Of a DNA stretch of 64,000 bases, positions 1 through 9,321 are shown piece after piece. Origin of the DNA: Pontibacter arcticus. GTDB lineage: Bacteria; Bacteroidota; Bacteroidia; Cytophagales; Hymenobacteraceae. The first letter of the stretch is position 1. Every line of letters starts with the position of its first letter. A program made the position numbers and the translations under genes. The stretch covers positions 275,080 to 339,079 of the forward strand of contig NZ_QMDV01000001.1 of the NCBI RefSeq assembly GCF_003284895.1, in the 5' to 3' direction. The notes beneath the pieces are model-generated. The model was not told where the DNA came from and ran no database searches. It saw nothing but the letters and a program-made list of their open reading frames with translations.

Positions 1-602
1 TTGGCGGTATTGCCGTGGCGCTGGCTGCCCAGAATATCTTAGGCGACCTTTTCAATTACTTCGTTATCTTTTTAGATAAGCCATTTGAAGTTGGTGATTA
101 TATTGCAGTAGGGGATAAAAGCGGAACGATCGAGCACATCGGTGTAAAAACCACCCGCCTTAAAAGCCTGACCGGCGAGCAACTGATTATTGCCAACAGC
201 GATCTAACCAGTTCACGCATCCATAACTTTAAGCGCATGGAAAAGCGGCGTATAGTTTTCAAAATCGGTGTCACTTACCAGACCTCACACGAGGATCTGC
301 AGAAAATACCGGATCTCTTAAAATCTATTGTAGAATCTCAAAACCCGGTATTGTTCGATCGGGCGCACTTTGTTTCCTTCGGCGATTCCAGCCTTGATTT
401 TGAAGTGGTGTATAATGTGCTCAGTTCAGAGTATAACAAGTACATGGATATTCAGCAAGCCATAAACCTAGGCATATTTAAAAAGTTTGAACAGCTGGGC
501 ATCGAAATGGCTTATCCTACCCGAACACTTTTTGTAGTTAACCAGGAGCAGGAAACAGAAGAAGCAACTAACCTCAGGTCTTTCGGATCCCGGACTATGT
601 AA
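1..602 (+). CDS. MscS-family mechanosensitive ion channel, C-terminal part
   Basis: The reading frame is open from the first bases (frame begins at base 3, reading GGIAVALAAQ) and stops with TAA at 600-602, so the gene begins upstream of the window and about 200 residues are seen. The GGIAVALAAQNILGDL stretch is the glycine/alanine-rich pore helix (TM3) of MscS, and FEVGDYIAVGDKSGTIEHIG is the start of the beta domain that follows it. The family forms heptameric inner-membrane channels that open under membrane tension during osmotic downshock. The GTG at 15 is an internal codon, not a start. The last 25 residues are polar and poorly conserved in appearance. Family assignment is firm; which subfamily it is cannot be told without the N-terminus. 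Confidence 0.93.
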   Translation, partial: GGIAVALAAQNILGDLFNYFVIFLDKPFEVGDYIAVGDKSGTIEHIGVKTTRLKSLTGEQLIIANSDLTSSRIHNFKRMEKRRIVFKIGVTYQTSHEDLQKIPDLLKSIVESQNPVLFDRAHFVSFGDSSLDFEVVYNVLSSEYNKYMDIQQAINLGIFKKFEQLGIEMAYPTRTLFVVNQEQETEEATNLRSFGSRTM

Positions 603-842
603 GTATAAAGTAAACGATCCGTTAAGTATGGCAGCTTTATAACAAAGGCTGCCATACTTATTTTAAGCCTAACCCTGCGACTAATTTCAAGTTGATTTTG
701 TTCTCTCCGAAGCACTCGAATTGTTTGGGCAGCCGCCCGATTTTCCGTAATTTTAACATCCCGAAAACGACCGGCAAGTATAGATTTCAGCTAATACAAA
801 GGTCATTCGTAATTCATACTTTTAAATACGTAATTCCTCCAG

Positions 843-3800
843 ATGCCTGTATTTTCGCATTTACATACCCATACCCAGTATTCGCTTTTAGATGGCGCGG
901 CCAGCATTGGTGCCCTCATGAAAAAAGCGCAGGCCGATGGCATGCCAGCCGTAGCCATGACCGACCACGGCAACATGTTCGGGGCGTTCAATTTTGTGGC
1001 CGAAGCAAACAAGTATAACATCAAACCGATTGTTGGCTGCGAGTTCTACCTGACTCTGGATCGCCACCAGAAAAACTTCACCAAAGAGCAGAAAGATGTG
1101 CGCCACCACCAGTTGCTGCTCGCCAAAGACCAGGACGGCTACAAAAACCTGTCGAAGCTTTGCTCGCTTTCTTACATTGAGGGCGTGTATAGTAAATGGC
1201 CCCGCATCGATAAAGAACTGCTGGTAAAGTATAGTAAAGGCTTAATTGCGACCAGTTGCTGTATTGGCGCCGAAGTGCCGCAAGCCATACTTTGGAAAAC
1301 CGAGGAAGAAGCCGAAGAAATATTTAAGTGGTGGCTCGATCTTTTTGGCGAAGATTATTACATCGAAATACAGCGCCACGGGCTGCAGAACATAGATGGC
1401 ACCGGCAAAAGCCAGGAGGACATCAACCAGGTTTTGCTGAAGTGGGCCAAAAAGTATAATGTAAAAGTTATCTGCACCAACGACTCGCACTACGTGAACC
1501 AGGACGACTGGAATGCGCATGACATTTTGCTGTGCGTAAACACTGGCGAAGATCAAAGCACACCAGTAGGAGATTTCCAGACGCGTTATTACCGTTTTTT
1601 GTCTGATGACCAAAAAGTAATCTATGATACGGTAGAGAATGTGCGGAACAAGTATGGCAACAGCCCAGGCATACGCCATATGCTGAACCGCATTGAGGAA
1701 GCAGGGCCACGGACACGCTTTGGTTTCCCGAACGACCAGTTCTACTTTAAAACACAGGCCGAAATGAACGTACTGTACAGCGATGTACCAGAGGCTGTAG
1801 ACAATACAAACGAAATTGTAGATAAAATTACGCCTCCGGTGCTTAAGCGCGACATTCTACTGCCAAACTTCCCGATTCCGCCGGAGTTTGCCAATGCCGA
1901 TGATTACCTGCGCCATTTAACGTTTAAGGGTGCTGCTAAGCGCTATTCGGAAGTAACCGCTGAGATTGAAGAACGCCTGGATTATGAGCTGCGCATTGTA
2001 CAAACGATGGGCTTTGCCGGTTACTTCCTCATCGTGCAGGATTTTATCAACAAAGGCCGTGATATGGGTGTGGCTGTTGGTCCGGGCCGTGGTTCGGCGG
2101 CCGGTTCTGCAGTAGCGTATTGCATCGGTATTACTAACATCGACCCTATAAAGTATAGCCTGCTGTTCGAGCGATTCCTGAACCCGGAGCGTGTGTCTAT
2201 GCCCGATATTGATATTGACTTTGACGACGTGAACCGGCAACGCGTGATCGATTACGTGGTAGATAAGTATGGCAAAAACCAGGTAGCGCAGATTATTACC
2301 TTCGGTACGATGGCTGCCAAATCATCTATCAAAGATGTGGCCCGCTCTACCTCATTGCCGCTTGCCGAGGCCAACGAACTGGCTAAAATGATACCAGACA
2401 CCCCAGGCACGACGCTGGCGAAAGCCTTCATCGAAAACCTGGAACTGGCCGCCATCCGCGAAGGCGACGACCACCGCGGGCAAACCCTGCGCCTCGCCGA
2501 AAAACTGGAAGGTTCTATCCGCAACACAGGTATTCACGCGGCCGGCATCATCATCGCCCCGGACGATATCACCGAATACATTCCGGTTTCCACATCCAAA
2601 GAGTCTGAGTTGCTGATTACGCAGTTTGATGGGAAAGTAGTAGAAAGTGCCGGCATGCTGAAAATGGACTTTCTGGGCCTTAAAACCCTGACCATTATTA
2701 AAGATGCGATTGAGCTGATCGAAAAAAACCACGGTGTTAAGATAGACATTGATGAGATTCCGATAGACGACGAGAAAACGTACCAGCTTTACCAGCGCGG
2801 CGATACCATTGGCACGTTCCAGTTCGAGTCGGAAGGGATGCGCATGTACTTGAAAGACCTGCAGCCAACCAACATCGAAGATCTGATCGCCATGAACGCC
2901 TTGTACCGCCCGGGCCCGATGCAGTTCATCCCGAACTTTATCAACCGGAAGCATGGCAAAGAGGAAGTAGAATACCCGCATGAGCTGCTCGAACCTATCC
3001 TGAATTACTCGTACGGGATCATGGTGTACCAGGAGCAGATCATGCAGACGGCCCAGATTCTGGCCGGTTACTCGCTGGGTGGTGCCGATTTGCTGCGCCG
3101 CGCGATGGGTAAAAAGGACATGAAGAAGATGGCCGAAGAGCGCGAGAAGTTTATTGCCGGAGCCGCAGAAATGCATAAGATTCCCGCGAAAAAAGCCTCT
3201 GAGGTGTTTGACGTGATGGAGAAATTTGCCCAGTATGGCTTTAACCGCTCCCACTCTGCTGCTTACTCTGTTGTAGCCTACCAAACCGGTTACCTGAAAG
3301 CACATTACCCCGCTGAATACATGGCGGCGGTACTGACCAACAACATGAACGACATCAAGAAAGTAACCTTCTTTATTGAAGAAGCGCGCAAGCTTGGTGT
3401 TGCCGTTCTGGGTCCGGATGTAAACGAATCGTTGCTGAAATTTAATGTGAACGAACAAGGGCAGATCCGTTTCGGTCTGGCTGCCATAAAAGGAACCGGC
3501 GAAGCGGCTGTAGATGCCATTATTTCGGAGCGTGAAGCAAAAGGTCCTTACCAAGATCTGTTTGATTTCTCGAAGCGCATAAACCTGCGTGCTGTGAACA
3601 AGAAGACGTTTGAAAGTATGGCTTTGGCCGGTGCTTTTGATTCGTTTGGCTCGTACCACCGCGCGCAGTTTGTAGATATTCCGGTTGGCGAAAGTATAAG
3701 TTTACTGGAGAAAGCGGTGCGCTACGGCAACAGTTACCAGGCAGAGTTGCAGGCTGCGCAGCAATCGTTGTTCGGTGGCGGCGCTGCGGTGGCGGCACCA

Positions 3801-4466
3801 TTGCCTAAAGTACCGGAAGTTGCGCCCTGGACGCAGGCCGAAATGCTTCGCCGAGAAAAAGAAGTGGTAGGCTTTTACATTTCCGGGCACCCGCTCGATC
3901 AGTTTAAGCTGGAGATAGACTCGTACTGTACCTGCGCTTTAAACAACCTCGAAGAGTATAAAAACCGCGATGTGAACGTGGCCGGTATGGTTGCCGAGGT
4001 CGTGATCAGAACAGCAAAAAATGGGAATCCATTCGCGCTTTTCTCGATAGAAGATTACGACACTACATTGCAAATGGCGCTTTTCGGTGAAGATTATGTA
4101 AAGTTCTCGCCTTACCTGAAACAGGGCTTATACTTGTTTATCCGGGGCAAAGTACAGCTGCGGTATAAAACCGAAGACCAATGGGAACTGAAACCTACCA
4201 ACATCCAATTGTTAGGCGATGTGATGGATAAAATGGCACAGGGCGTTCATCTGCACATCAACATGAACACCTTTACACCGAACATGGCCGAAGCACTGGA
4301 AACCGCCATTGTCGCCAGCCCAGGCCAGAAACGCCTCGAAATGACACTGCACTTGCCCGAAGAAAAACTGGCCCTGCCTGCTTACTCCCGCAAGTATAGA
4401 ATCGATCCGAAGTTATTTCTGGGTTCGATTAAAGAGATTGGTTTAGGCGAGTGTAAACTCATTTAA
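843..4466 (+). CDS. dnaE: DNA polymerase III subunit alpha
   Basis: Replicative DNA polymerase catalytic subunit of 1207 residues, usual for the DnaE1 type in Bacteroidota. An N-terminal PHP domain begins with HTHTQYSLLDG (about residue 7). The polymerase core has PGRGSAAGS and the catalytic aspartate cluster PDIDIDFDD at about residues 454-462. A helix-hairpin-helix region and an OB-fold segment (about residues 990-1090) follow. The ATG at 843 places the PHP motif where the family expects it; there is no Shine-Dalgarno site, only the A/T-rich leader typical of this phylum. No epsilon-type exonuclease domain or intein is present. It stands alone, with about 240 bp of non-coding DNA upstream. 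The motif AAGTATA occurs in it in several reading frames (see findings). Confidence 0.98.
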   Translation: MPVFSHLHTHTQYSLLDGAASIGALMKKAQADGMPAVAMTDHGNMFGAFNFVAEANKYNIKPIVGCEFYLTLDRHQKNFTKEQKDVRHHQLLLAKDQDGYKNLSKLCSLSYIEGVYSKWPRIDKELLVKYSKGLIATSCCIGAEVPQAILWKTEEEAEEIFKWWLDLFGEDYYIEIQRHGLQNIDGTGKSQEDINQVLLKWAKKYNVKVICTNDSHYVNQDDWNAHDILLCVNTGEDQSTPVGDFQTRYYRFLSDDQKVIYDTVENVRNKYGNSPGIRHMLNRIEEAGPRTRFGFPNDQFYFKTQAEMNVLYSDVPEAVDNTNEIVDKITPPVLKRDILLPNFPIPPEFANADDYLRHLTFKGAAKRYSEVTAEIEERLDYELRIVQTMGFAGYFLIVQDFINKGRDMGVAVGPGRGSAAGSAVAYCIGITNIDPIKYSLLFERFLNPERVSMPDIDIDFDDVNRQRVIDYVVDKYGKNQVAQIITFGTMAAKSSIKDVARSTSLPLAEANELAKMIPDTPGTTLAKAFIENLELAAIREGDDHRGQTLRLAEKLEGSIRNTGIHAAGIIIAPDDITEYIPVSTSKESELLITQFDGKVVESAGMLKMDFLGLKTLTIIKDAIELIEKNHGVKIDIDEIPIDDEKTYQLYQRGDTIGTFQFESEGMRMYLKDLQPTNIEDLIAMNALYRPGPMQFIPNFINRKHGKEEVEYPHELLEPILNYSYGIMVYQEQIMQTAQILAGYSLGGADLLRRAMGKKDMKKMAEEREKFIAGAAEMHKIPAKKASEVFDVMEKFAQYGFNRSHSAAYSVVAYQTGYLKAHYPAEYMAAVLTNNMNDIKKVTFFIEEARKLGVAVLGPDVNESLLKFNVNEQGQIRFGLAAIKGTGEAAVDAIISEREAKGPYQDLFDFSKRINLRAVNKKTFESMALAGAFDSFGSYHRAQFVDIPVGESISLLEKAVRYGNSYQAELQAAQQSLFGGGAAVAAPLPKVPEVAPWTQAEMLRREKEVVGFYISGHPLDQFKLEIDSYCTCALNNLEEYKNRDVNVAGMVAEVVIRTAKNGNPFALFSIEDYDTTLQMALFGEDYVKFSPYLKQGLYLFIRGKVQLRYKTEDQWELKPTNIQLLGDVMDKMAQGVHLHINMNTFTPNMAEALETAIVASPGQKRLEMTLHLPEEKLALPAYSRKYRIDPKLFLGSIKEIGLGECKLI

Positions 4467-4593
4467 GTTGATTTGAAGATTTGAAGATGAGGAGATTTGA
4501 AGATAATTCTTCTCCTTGTAATAAGTATGAAAGAGGTATGCTGCTACGGCGGCGTGCTTCTTTTTAGTTTTCCCTCCTTTTTTCTTACTGCTC

Positions 4594-4643
4594 TTTCGGA
4601 CATCCATGTCCGAAAGCACTCTGCTGGGGACATCCGTGTCCCC
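4594..4643. repeat. REP-like palindrome pair, distal side of the RAYT gene
   Basis: Two palindromes lie 11 bases apart just beyond the stop of the transposase-like gene. The first, 4594-4615, has 10-base arms (TTTCGGACAT and its complement) around CC. The second, 4626-4643, has 7-base arms GGGGACA/TGTCCCC around TCCG. The same pair occurs in opposite orientation on the other side of the gene at 5274-5320. Seen directly in the sequence; REP function is inferred from the adjacent RAYT gene. Confidence 0.85.
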
Positions 4644-4670
4644 GTATTACAATAATCCTCATCACAGCGA

Positions 4671-5237
4671 TTAATCCAGAAATTCTACTTGCAATTGCCC
4701 TCCCAAACCTGCATAGTTACCCGCAGAACTATAAAGGTAATGTTCAGGCTCTGCCACTATTTCGGTACGTACCGGGTTCTGATGGATATAATTTAGCTTT
4801 TGTTTTATAAACTCATTTGAAATTAGCTCTTTAGCTTCATTACCTTCCTGCCATAGTTTGTAATGTCTTACTTTTGAATTAAGCTTTGCATTGAACTCAA
4901 ACCGGTGCAGCATCCACTGCTTACGACTCTCCGACTCAGCTTGTATGGCCTTTATAAGCTGGCGGCTCGTAAAACCTTTAAAGTCGCGGAGTATATCTGA
5001 TAAGCTTTTACTTTCTTCTGCGGCGGCTATCCAATGAAGATGATTACTCATCAGGCACCATGCATATAGTTTCAGCCCTTTCTTTTCCTGACAGAATTTT
5101 AGTGCATCTACAATAATATGCTTGTACACAGGACGGATAAATACATCTACCCACTCTACCACCGTCATTGTCATAAAGTATAGGCCTCCGGGCACGATGC
5201 TATTTTTTATCCCCATATAATTTATACTTTGTTGCAC
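4671..5237 (-). CDS. REP-associated tyrosine transposase (RAYT, Y1 transposase family)
   Basis: A 188-residue single-strand DNA transposase-like protein of the Y1/HUH class (IS200-like, TnpA_REP group). The metal-binding HUH pair is in SNHLHW (His66, His68) and the nucleophilic tyrosine is probably Tyr150 in KLNYIHQNP. RAYTs cut and join single-stranded DNA at short palindromes (REPs) and are usually domesticated single copies rather than mobile IS elements. That fits here: the gene sits exactly between two inverted pairs of GGACAT palindromes. The start shown is GTG at 5237; ATG at 5216, seven codons in, is an alternative. The gene appears intact. It lies between dnaE and trxA and has no obvious link to either. 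Confidence 0.9.
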   Translation of the reverse strand: MQQSINYMGIKNSIVPGGLYFMTMTVVEWVDVFIRPVYKHIIVDALKFCQEKKGLKLYAWCLMSNHLHWIAAAEESKSLSDILRDFKGFTSRQLIKAIQAESESRKQWMLHRFEFNAKLNSKVRHYKLWQEGNEAKELISNEFIKQKLNYIHQNPVRTEIVAEPEHYLYSSAGNYAGLGGQLQVEFLD

Positions 5238-5273
5238 TTGCTACTGTTACGGCTATTATACTGTTTGTGGTAC

Positions 5274-5320
5274 GGGGACATGGATGTCCCAGACAGATTG
5301 CATCCGGACATGGATGTCCG
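5274..5320. repeat. REP-like palindrome pair, promoter side of the RAYT gene
   Basis: GGGGACATGGATGTCCC at 5274-5290 and CGGACATGGATGTCCG at 5305-5320 are both palindromes, 14 bases apart. Read on the minus strand they repeat the order of the pair at 4594-4643 (CGGACAT type first, GGGGACA type second) with a spacer that is similar but not identical. The gene is thus bracketed by inverted copies. Confidence 0.85.
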
Positions 5321-5511
5321 AATGAGCGGTATTGTTTTGATCAACTAACAATCCCAAACATCAGTTGTAAACACTGCCAAACTTTTCCCGGATTCACTTG
5401 TTTATACAAATCAGATAGACATTCTATAATAGCGCTCGTAAGTATAACGTGTTGCACATGTAGCAACACATAACACGACAGCTTGTCAGATAGCCTGGAT
5501 TTGGGTTAAAA

Positions 5512-5542
5512 TTTGACAAGCTTATTATAGTTCTTATATTTA
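5512..5542 (+). promoter_or_regulatory. Probable Bacteroidota-type promoter of trxA
   Basis: TTTG at 5512-5515, exactly 19 bases, then TATATTTA at 5535-5542. This matches the phylum consensus TTTG-N19-TAnnTTTG except for the last base. Transcription would start near 5549, leaving a leader of about 30 bases before trxA. Confidence 0.65.
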
Positions 5543-5577
5543 TAACACAAAATCGAACACAACAAAACGTTAAAGTT

Positions 5578-5904
5578 ATGGCTAACAAAGCATTAGAAAT
5601 CACTGACGCTAATTTTGATGAAATCATCAATTCAGATAAACCAGTATTAGTAGACTTTTGGGCAGAATGGTGCGGACCTTGCCGCATGGTGGGCCCAATT
5701 GTAGAAGAGCTGGCCGGCGAGTACGAAGGCAAAGTAATTATTGGTAAAGTTGATGTAGATGCTAACCCGCAGGTTTCTGCTAAGTTTGGTATCCGCAGCA
5801 TTCCAACTTTACTTGTTTTCAAGAACGGCGAAGTTGTAGACAAGCAGGTTGGTGCAGTTCCTAAAAACGCGCTGGCTTCTAAACTGGATGCGCAATTAGC
5901 ATAA
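5578..5904 (+). CDS. trxA: Thioredoxin
   Basis: A cytosolic protein-disulfide reductase of 108 residues, the normal length of a single-domain thioredoxin. The active site WCGPC (Cys32, Cys35) and the cis-proline loop SIPTLLVF are both present. There is no signal peptide. ATG at 5578 is supported by the promoter about 40 bases upstream. The gene is monocistronic: its own promoter lies before it and a bidirectional terminator lies 24 bases after the stop. Reduced by thioredoxin reductase, it serves ribonucleotide reductase, peroxiredoxins and similar partners (family knowledge). Confidence 0.98.
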   Translation: MANKALEITDANFDEIINSDKPVLVDFWAEWCGPCRMVGPIVEELAGEYEGKVIIGKVDVDANPQVSAKFGIRSIPTLLVFKNGEVVDKQVGAVPKNALASKLDAQLA

Positions 5905-5927
5905 GTTAAAGTATAAATCATACTTAG

Positions 5928-5966
5928 AAAAAAGGCCTCTCCTGCTATTGCGGAAGAGGCCTTTTT
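5928..5966. terminator. Bidirectional terminator between trxA and the DUF421 gene
   Basis: AAAAAGGCCTCT pairs with AAGAGGCCTTTTT around a short loop. A-run and T-run on the two sides allow it to end the converging transcripts from both genes. Confidence 0.9.
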
Positions 5967-5986
5967 ATGTCTTTTAAAGTATACTT

Positions 5987-6502
5987 CTACTCTTTGCAGA
6001 TAATACTGATATCGCCGTTACGCTCCAGGCAGGCGACAGCTATCGTACTAATATCGGGTTGATGACCAGCATGGCGCAAGGCTTCCAGTATGTCGTTTTC
6101 CGTTACGCTGTTGCTGCGCATAACATCCCATTGCAGTTGCCCGTCTTTTACCAGTTCCTGTGATTTGCCTTTGATCAGATTCCCAAAACCACTATTTGTT
6201 TTAAAAGCAAGTATGGCCAGCAGCTTATGCAACAAGACAAGGGTTAGTGCGGCAGCAATGGTAGGCCAGAAAGGAGAATTACCTGTAATAGCCCGGCTTA
6301 GTACAGAACCGTAAATAATACCAAGTACAATATCAAAAGCAGTATTCTTCCCAAAAATACGGTGGCTTCCCAGCCTTATCAAAGCAAGTGCAGCCATAAA
6401 TACAACTACAGCCCGCATCGCCATATGCCACCAGGTAAGCGAATCCTGGCTTACTCCTATACCCAATAAGGAGTTGAATGTATCTACAACAGTCTCTACC
6501 AT
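5987..6502 (-). CDS. DUF421 (YetF/YcaP-like) membrane protein
   Basis: 171 residues with two to three hydrophobic helices in the first half (WWHMAMRAVVVFMAALALI, FDIVLGIIYGSVLSRAI, WPTIAAALTLVLLHKLLAIL), then a small soluble domain containing KGKSQELVKDGQ and SVTENDILEALR. This order and the motif around GKNTAFDIVLGI are those of the DUF421 family, whose biochemical role is not established. The length matches short family members. It ends close to the terminator shared with trxA and lies 36 bases downstream of the next minus-strand gene, so the two may be co-transcribed. Confidence 0.85.
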   Translation of the reverse strand: MVETVVDTFNSLLGIGVSQDSLTWWHMAMRAVVVFMAALALIRLGSHRIFGKNTAFDIVLGIIYGSVLSRAITGNSPFWPTIAAALTLVLLHKLLAILAFKTNSGFGNLIKGKSQELVKDGQLQWDVMRSNSVTENDILEALRHAGHQPDISTIAVACLERNGDISIICKE

Positions 6503-6538
6503 ACTTTAACAAACGCACTGTTGGTAACAGAGTTTGCT

Positions 6539-8464
6539 TCAGCCTTCTTCCGGGCAATCGCAGAGGCTTTTATCCAGCGCTACAATCACCTGAAAATTGT
6601 CTTTTACTTCTTTTATCTGGTGTTGCAACCGGGCGTTGTATTCCTGCACAACTTGCGGGCCGGGGTTCTGTATCTCCAATTTGCTTAAATTATCGAGCGT
6701 TTTAATGGTATTGGCCAGGTCCTTGCTTTTTTCATGCAACCGGCTCAGGTACAGGTCTAGCCCTTCGTTAGCAGAGGCCACAGTCTGAAGGTTGCGCTCG
6801 ATGCAACTTTGCTGTTTCAGGTGTTGCAGCACCGTTTTTTCGGCAGTTAGCTGCAGTTCTTCTTTCAGTTTAAGTGCCTGTTTCAGTTTATAACTTTCGT
6901 AACGTTTATTATAAGCTGTTACGGCCTCGCGCACATTATCCCGGCAGGTTTTACATTTACTGCTGTTGGCTTTATCCAGTAATTTGTTTCGCTGGTCTAC
7001 TGTTTCGTCGGTGGCTGGCAGGTCTGATAGTTTCTTTACTTCCTGGTCAAACACATCTTTGTACTGCAGGTCTTCGAGCTTTGCGATCAGTTTCAGAACA
7101 GCTTCGCCTTCTACGGATGTAGCCAGAAACTCCTTTCGTGGTAACTCAATTGCATACAGTTTCGCTAAAGCTGCCTCGCGTTTATCCGGTGTGTTCCAGG
7201 TCTTGGGTTCGTTTTCCAGTTCGCGCATGGTGTTTACCAGTTCTTTTCCGCCTTTCAGGTTATGGTCCGCTTCCAGGTACAGATCGGCGTTGGCAAGTAT
7301 GGCTTTGTACTCGTTCCGGAAGATATTCTGATACGTACTATTCTTACTGAACTCCGTTTCGCGGGCATCAAATGTAGCTTTCAGGCGCTTGTATTCCTGT
7401 ACAATGCCGAACAGGTTTTTTGCGTTTATTTCGGAGCTGTTGTTGCGGTAGTTCAGGCGGTAGGTGTTCAGGTTCTGCTTCATTTCAGCAAAAACCCTTA
7501 AAAACTCCACGTATAACTTCTCCTGCCGAAACGTTTCGTCGTTTACCAGTTTCTGCTCGTAGGCGTTCTGTACTTTTTGCTTGCGTTTTTCGATCAGGTC
7601 CAGTGTTACTTCATCGCCGGTCAGCACATCCATCCTGTAAAGCGATTTGTAGTTGGCCACTACCATAAACGGATAATCTTTATACCCTGTCATTTCCTCA
7701 ATCATCCGGCGGTCGAGTTTGTTCGGGTTTTTAGAGAGGTAATCTGTTAGTTTGATAGATTTGATGGTAACCGTTTTAACAGTGCCCGGCACAAACACAT
7801 AAATGCGAACAGAGTGCAGGCGCGTATCAAAATCCTGGCCTTCGTAGAGGCGGATCGTGGAGTTGAATTTATACTCTTTCTTATTGTTGCGCGTGTTCAG
7901 CAGATTACCAAACTCACCCACCAAAGAGAGCATTGCCCCGGACGGGCTGGTCAGTTTCGAGATGTTTACAAGCTGGCTGGCCACCATCCCGAATATTTCG
8001 TCGCCCTGGCTATTGGTGATGGCTTTGGCATTTATAACAGCATCTATACTGCTTTGGGTAGAGGTAAGCGGCATTTTATCGATTACACGCACTACTTCCA
8101 AATGGTCGCTTACCTGGGTTTTATATTCTTTATTATCGGTGTTGATGTAGAAATTATAAAGCGGGTACACAATGCCATCGTTGCCGAACAGCTTCATGTT
8201 TTTGAGTTGCGCCGTTATAAAAAGATATTCCAGAGCGTTGCCATACTTTTTCTTGGGTTTTCGTACACCTTTTTCCAGCTCGTTGAGTACACGCGGAAAG
8301 CGGTTTCCATTAAAAAGGTAAATGTCCGTAGAAAGGTATTGCCATTCATCCGAAAACTTAAAATCGTCGTTATAACTATAGCCCAGGCGTGTTTCGATGT
8401 TGTTCTGGGCGCTAACCTGCTGGCCGAATAAAAGCAGCGAAAGTATAAAAACTATTTTTTTCAT
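6539..8464 (-). CDS. Secreted protein of unknown function, 641 residues
   Basis: No family is recognised with confidence. A clear Sec signal peptide is seen (MKKIVFILSLLLFGQQVSAQ, cleavage after about residue 19), so the protein is exported to the periplasm or beyond. The first 300 residues look like mixed alpha/beta with a putative beta-rich region near DTRLHSVRIYVFVPGTVKTVTIKSIKL. The last 300 are almost entirely charged helix with coiled-coil character. There is a CKTCRD pair at about residues 510-515 and a CDCPEEG tail, so four cysteines could form disulfides. There is no lipobox and no T9SS sorting domain. It is the upstream gene of a possible pair with the DUF421 gene. Confidence 0.8.
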   Translation of the reverse strand: MKKIVFILSLLLFGQQVSAQNNIETRLGYSYNDDFKFSDEWQYLSTDIYLFNGNRFPRVLNELEKGVRKPKKKYGNALEYLFITAQLKNMKLFGNDGIVYPLYNFYINTDNKEYKTQVSDHLEVVRVIDKMPLTSTQSSIDAVINAKAITNSQGDEIFGMVASQLVNISKLTSPSGAMLSLVGEFGNLLNTRNNKKEYKFNSTIRLYEGQDFDTRLHSVRIYVFVPGTVKTVTIKSIKLTDYLSKNPNKLDRRMIEEMTGYKDYPFMVVANYKSLYRMDVLTGDEVTLDLIEKRKQKVQNAYEQKLVNDETFRQEKLYVEFLRVFAEMKQNLNTYRLNYRNNSSEINAKNLFGIVQEYKRLKATFDARETEFSKNSTYQNIFRNEYKAILANADLYLEADHNLKGGKELVNTMRELENEPKTWNTPDKREAALAKLYAIELPRKEFLATSVEGEAVLKLIAKLEDLQYKDVFDQEVKKLSDLPATDETVDQRNKLLDKANSSKCKTCRDNVREAVTAYNKRYESYKLKQALKLKEELQLTAEKTVLQHLKQQSCIERNLQTVASANEGLDLYLSRLHEKSKDLANTIKTLDNLSKLEIQNPGPQVVQEYNARLQHQIKEVKDNFQVIVALDKSLCDCPEEG

Positions 8465-8585
8465 TATTTTGTTATAAACGCGAAATACCGGGCAAATAGG
8501 TTAAAGTCTGAACCTTAGCGCTTTCAGGCATACTGATTTAAATTACAAACTTAGTAAAACAACGGTTCATTTACAGTACCATTAT

Positions 8586-8990
8586 ATGTACAAGTTCTTA
8601 TTATCCGTAATATTTCTGATGGCTGCGTTGCAACCAACCCAGGCCGTTACTACACTACCTTTTGCTGCAAATGCAGTTTATACTTTGCCGCTGGATGATA
8701 AAGCCGAGAGCGCAAAAATCATGCAACTTATCACTTACATTAAAACCCTGGAGGGTGCCTCGTTTATCCGGAATGGCAGCAAGTATAGCTGCGAAGAAGC
8801 CGCCAAGCACTTGCAATCGAAATGGGAGAAGCACAACGATAAAATAAAAACGGCAGAAGAATTTATTCAGAAACTGGCCTCACATTCAGGCATGTCCGGG
8901 GAAGAGTATCAGATACAGTTTGCTGATGGCACCACAAAACCTACTGCACAGGTTTTGCTGCAGGAACTGAATCGCTTGCAAGGCAAATAA
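8586..8990 (+). CDS. Small exported protein, DUF5329-like
   Basis: 134 residues beginning with a signal peptide (MYKFLLSVIFLMAALQPTQA). The core FIRNGSKYSCEEAAKHLQSKWEKH matches the pattern I associate with DUF5329, short exported proteins of unknown role. The assignment rests on that motif only. It has its own terminator about 65 bases downstream and runs divergently from the 641-residue secreted protein, so it is probably a single-gene unit. Confidence 0.75.
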   Translation: MYKFLLSVIFLMAALQPTQAVTTLPFAANAVYTLPLDDKAESAKIMQLITYIKTLEGASFIRNGSKYSCEEAAKHLQSKWEKHNDKIKTAEEFIQKLASHSGMSGEEYQIQFADGTTKPTAQVLLQELNRLQGK

Positions 8991-9054
8991 CATGTGCTAT
9001 AACGCAGCAATTTTATACTTTGTAAGTATGGCCTGATGCCCGTTCGGAATAAAT

Positions 9055-9088
9055 AAAAAGCCCTGTATCTTCTGATGCAGGGCTTTTT
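9055..9088 (+). terminator. Terminator after the DUF5329-like gene
   Basis: AAAAAGCCCTG and CAGGGCTTTTT form a hairpin with a 12-base loop and a T-run. The remaining 230 bases to the next gene are AT-rich, show no gene, and must hold the promoter of the OmpA-family gene. Confidence 0.9.
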
Positions 9089-9321
9089 ATTTAGCTACTC
9101 TCTATCTATACTTGCTTTGTAGTTTGCTTTCAGAAGTATAAAACTAGAATTAACATCTAAAAATAGAAATAACGCAATATAGCAGTTCATGTTTCGTTTA
9201 GGAGAAAGATGTTAACAGATCAGCGTTAATTTCTGATAGTTTGTAGGTAAAAGGCTAGTTATTTTATCATATTTGTAAATCTTAATCTATTTAATTTTTT
9301 AGTCCACAAATCAAGTAAAAC

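Noticed and set aside
2352-3659. 435-codon open frame on the minus strand within dnaE
   Set aside because: dnaE is certain on the other strand; this frame has no recognisable domain and follows its codon pattern.
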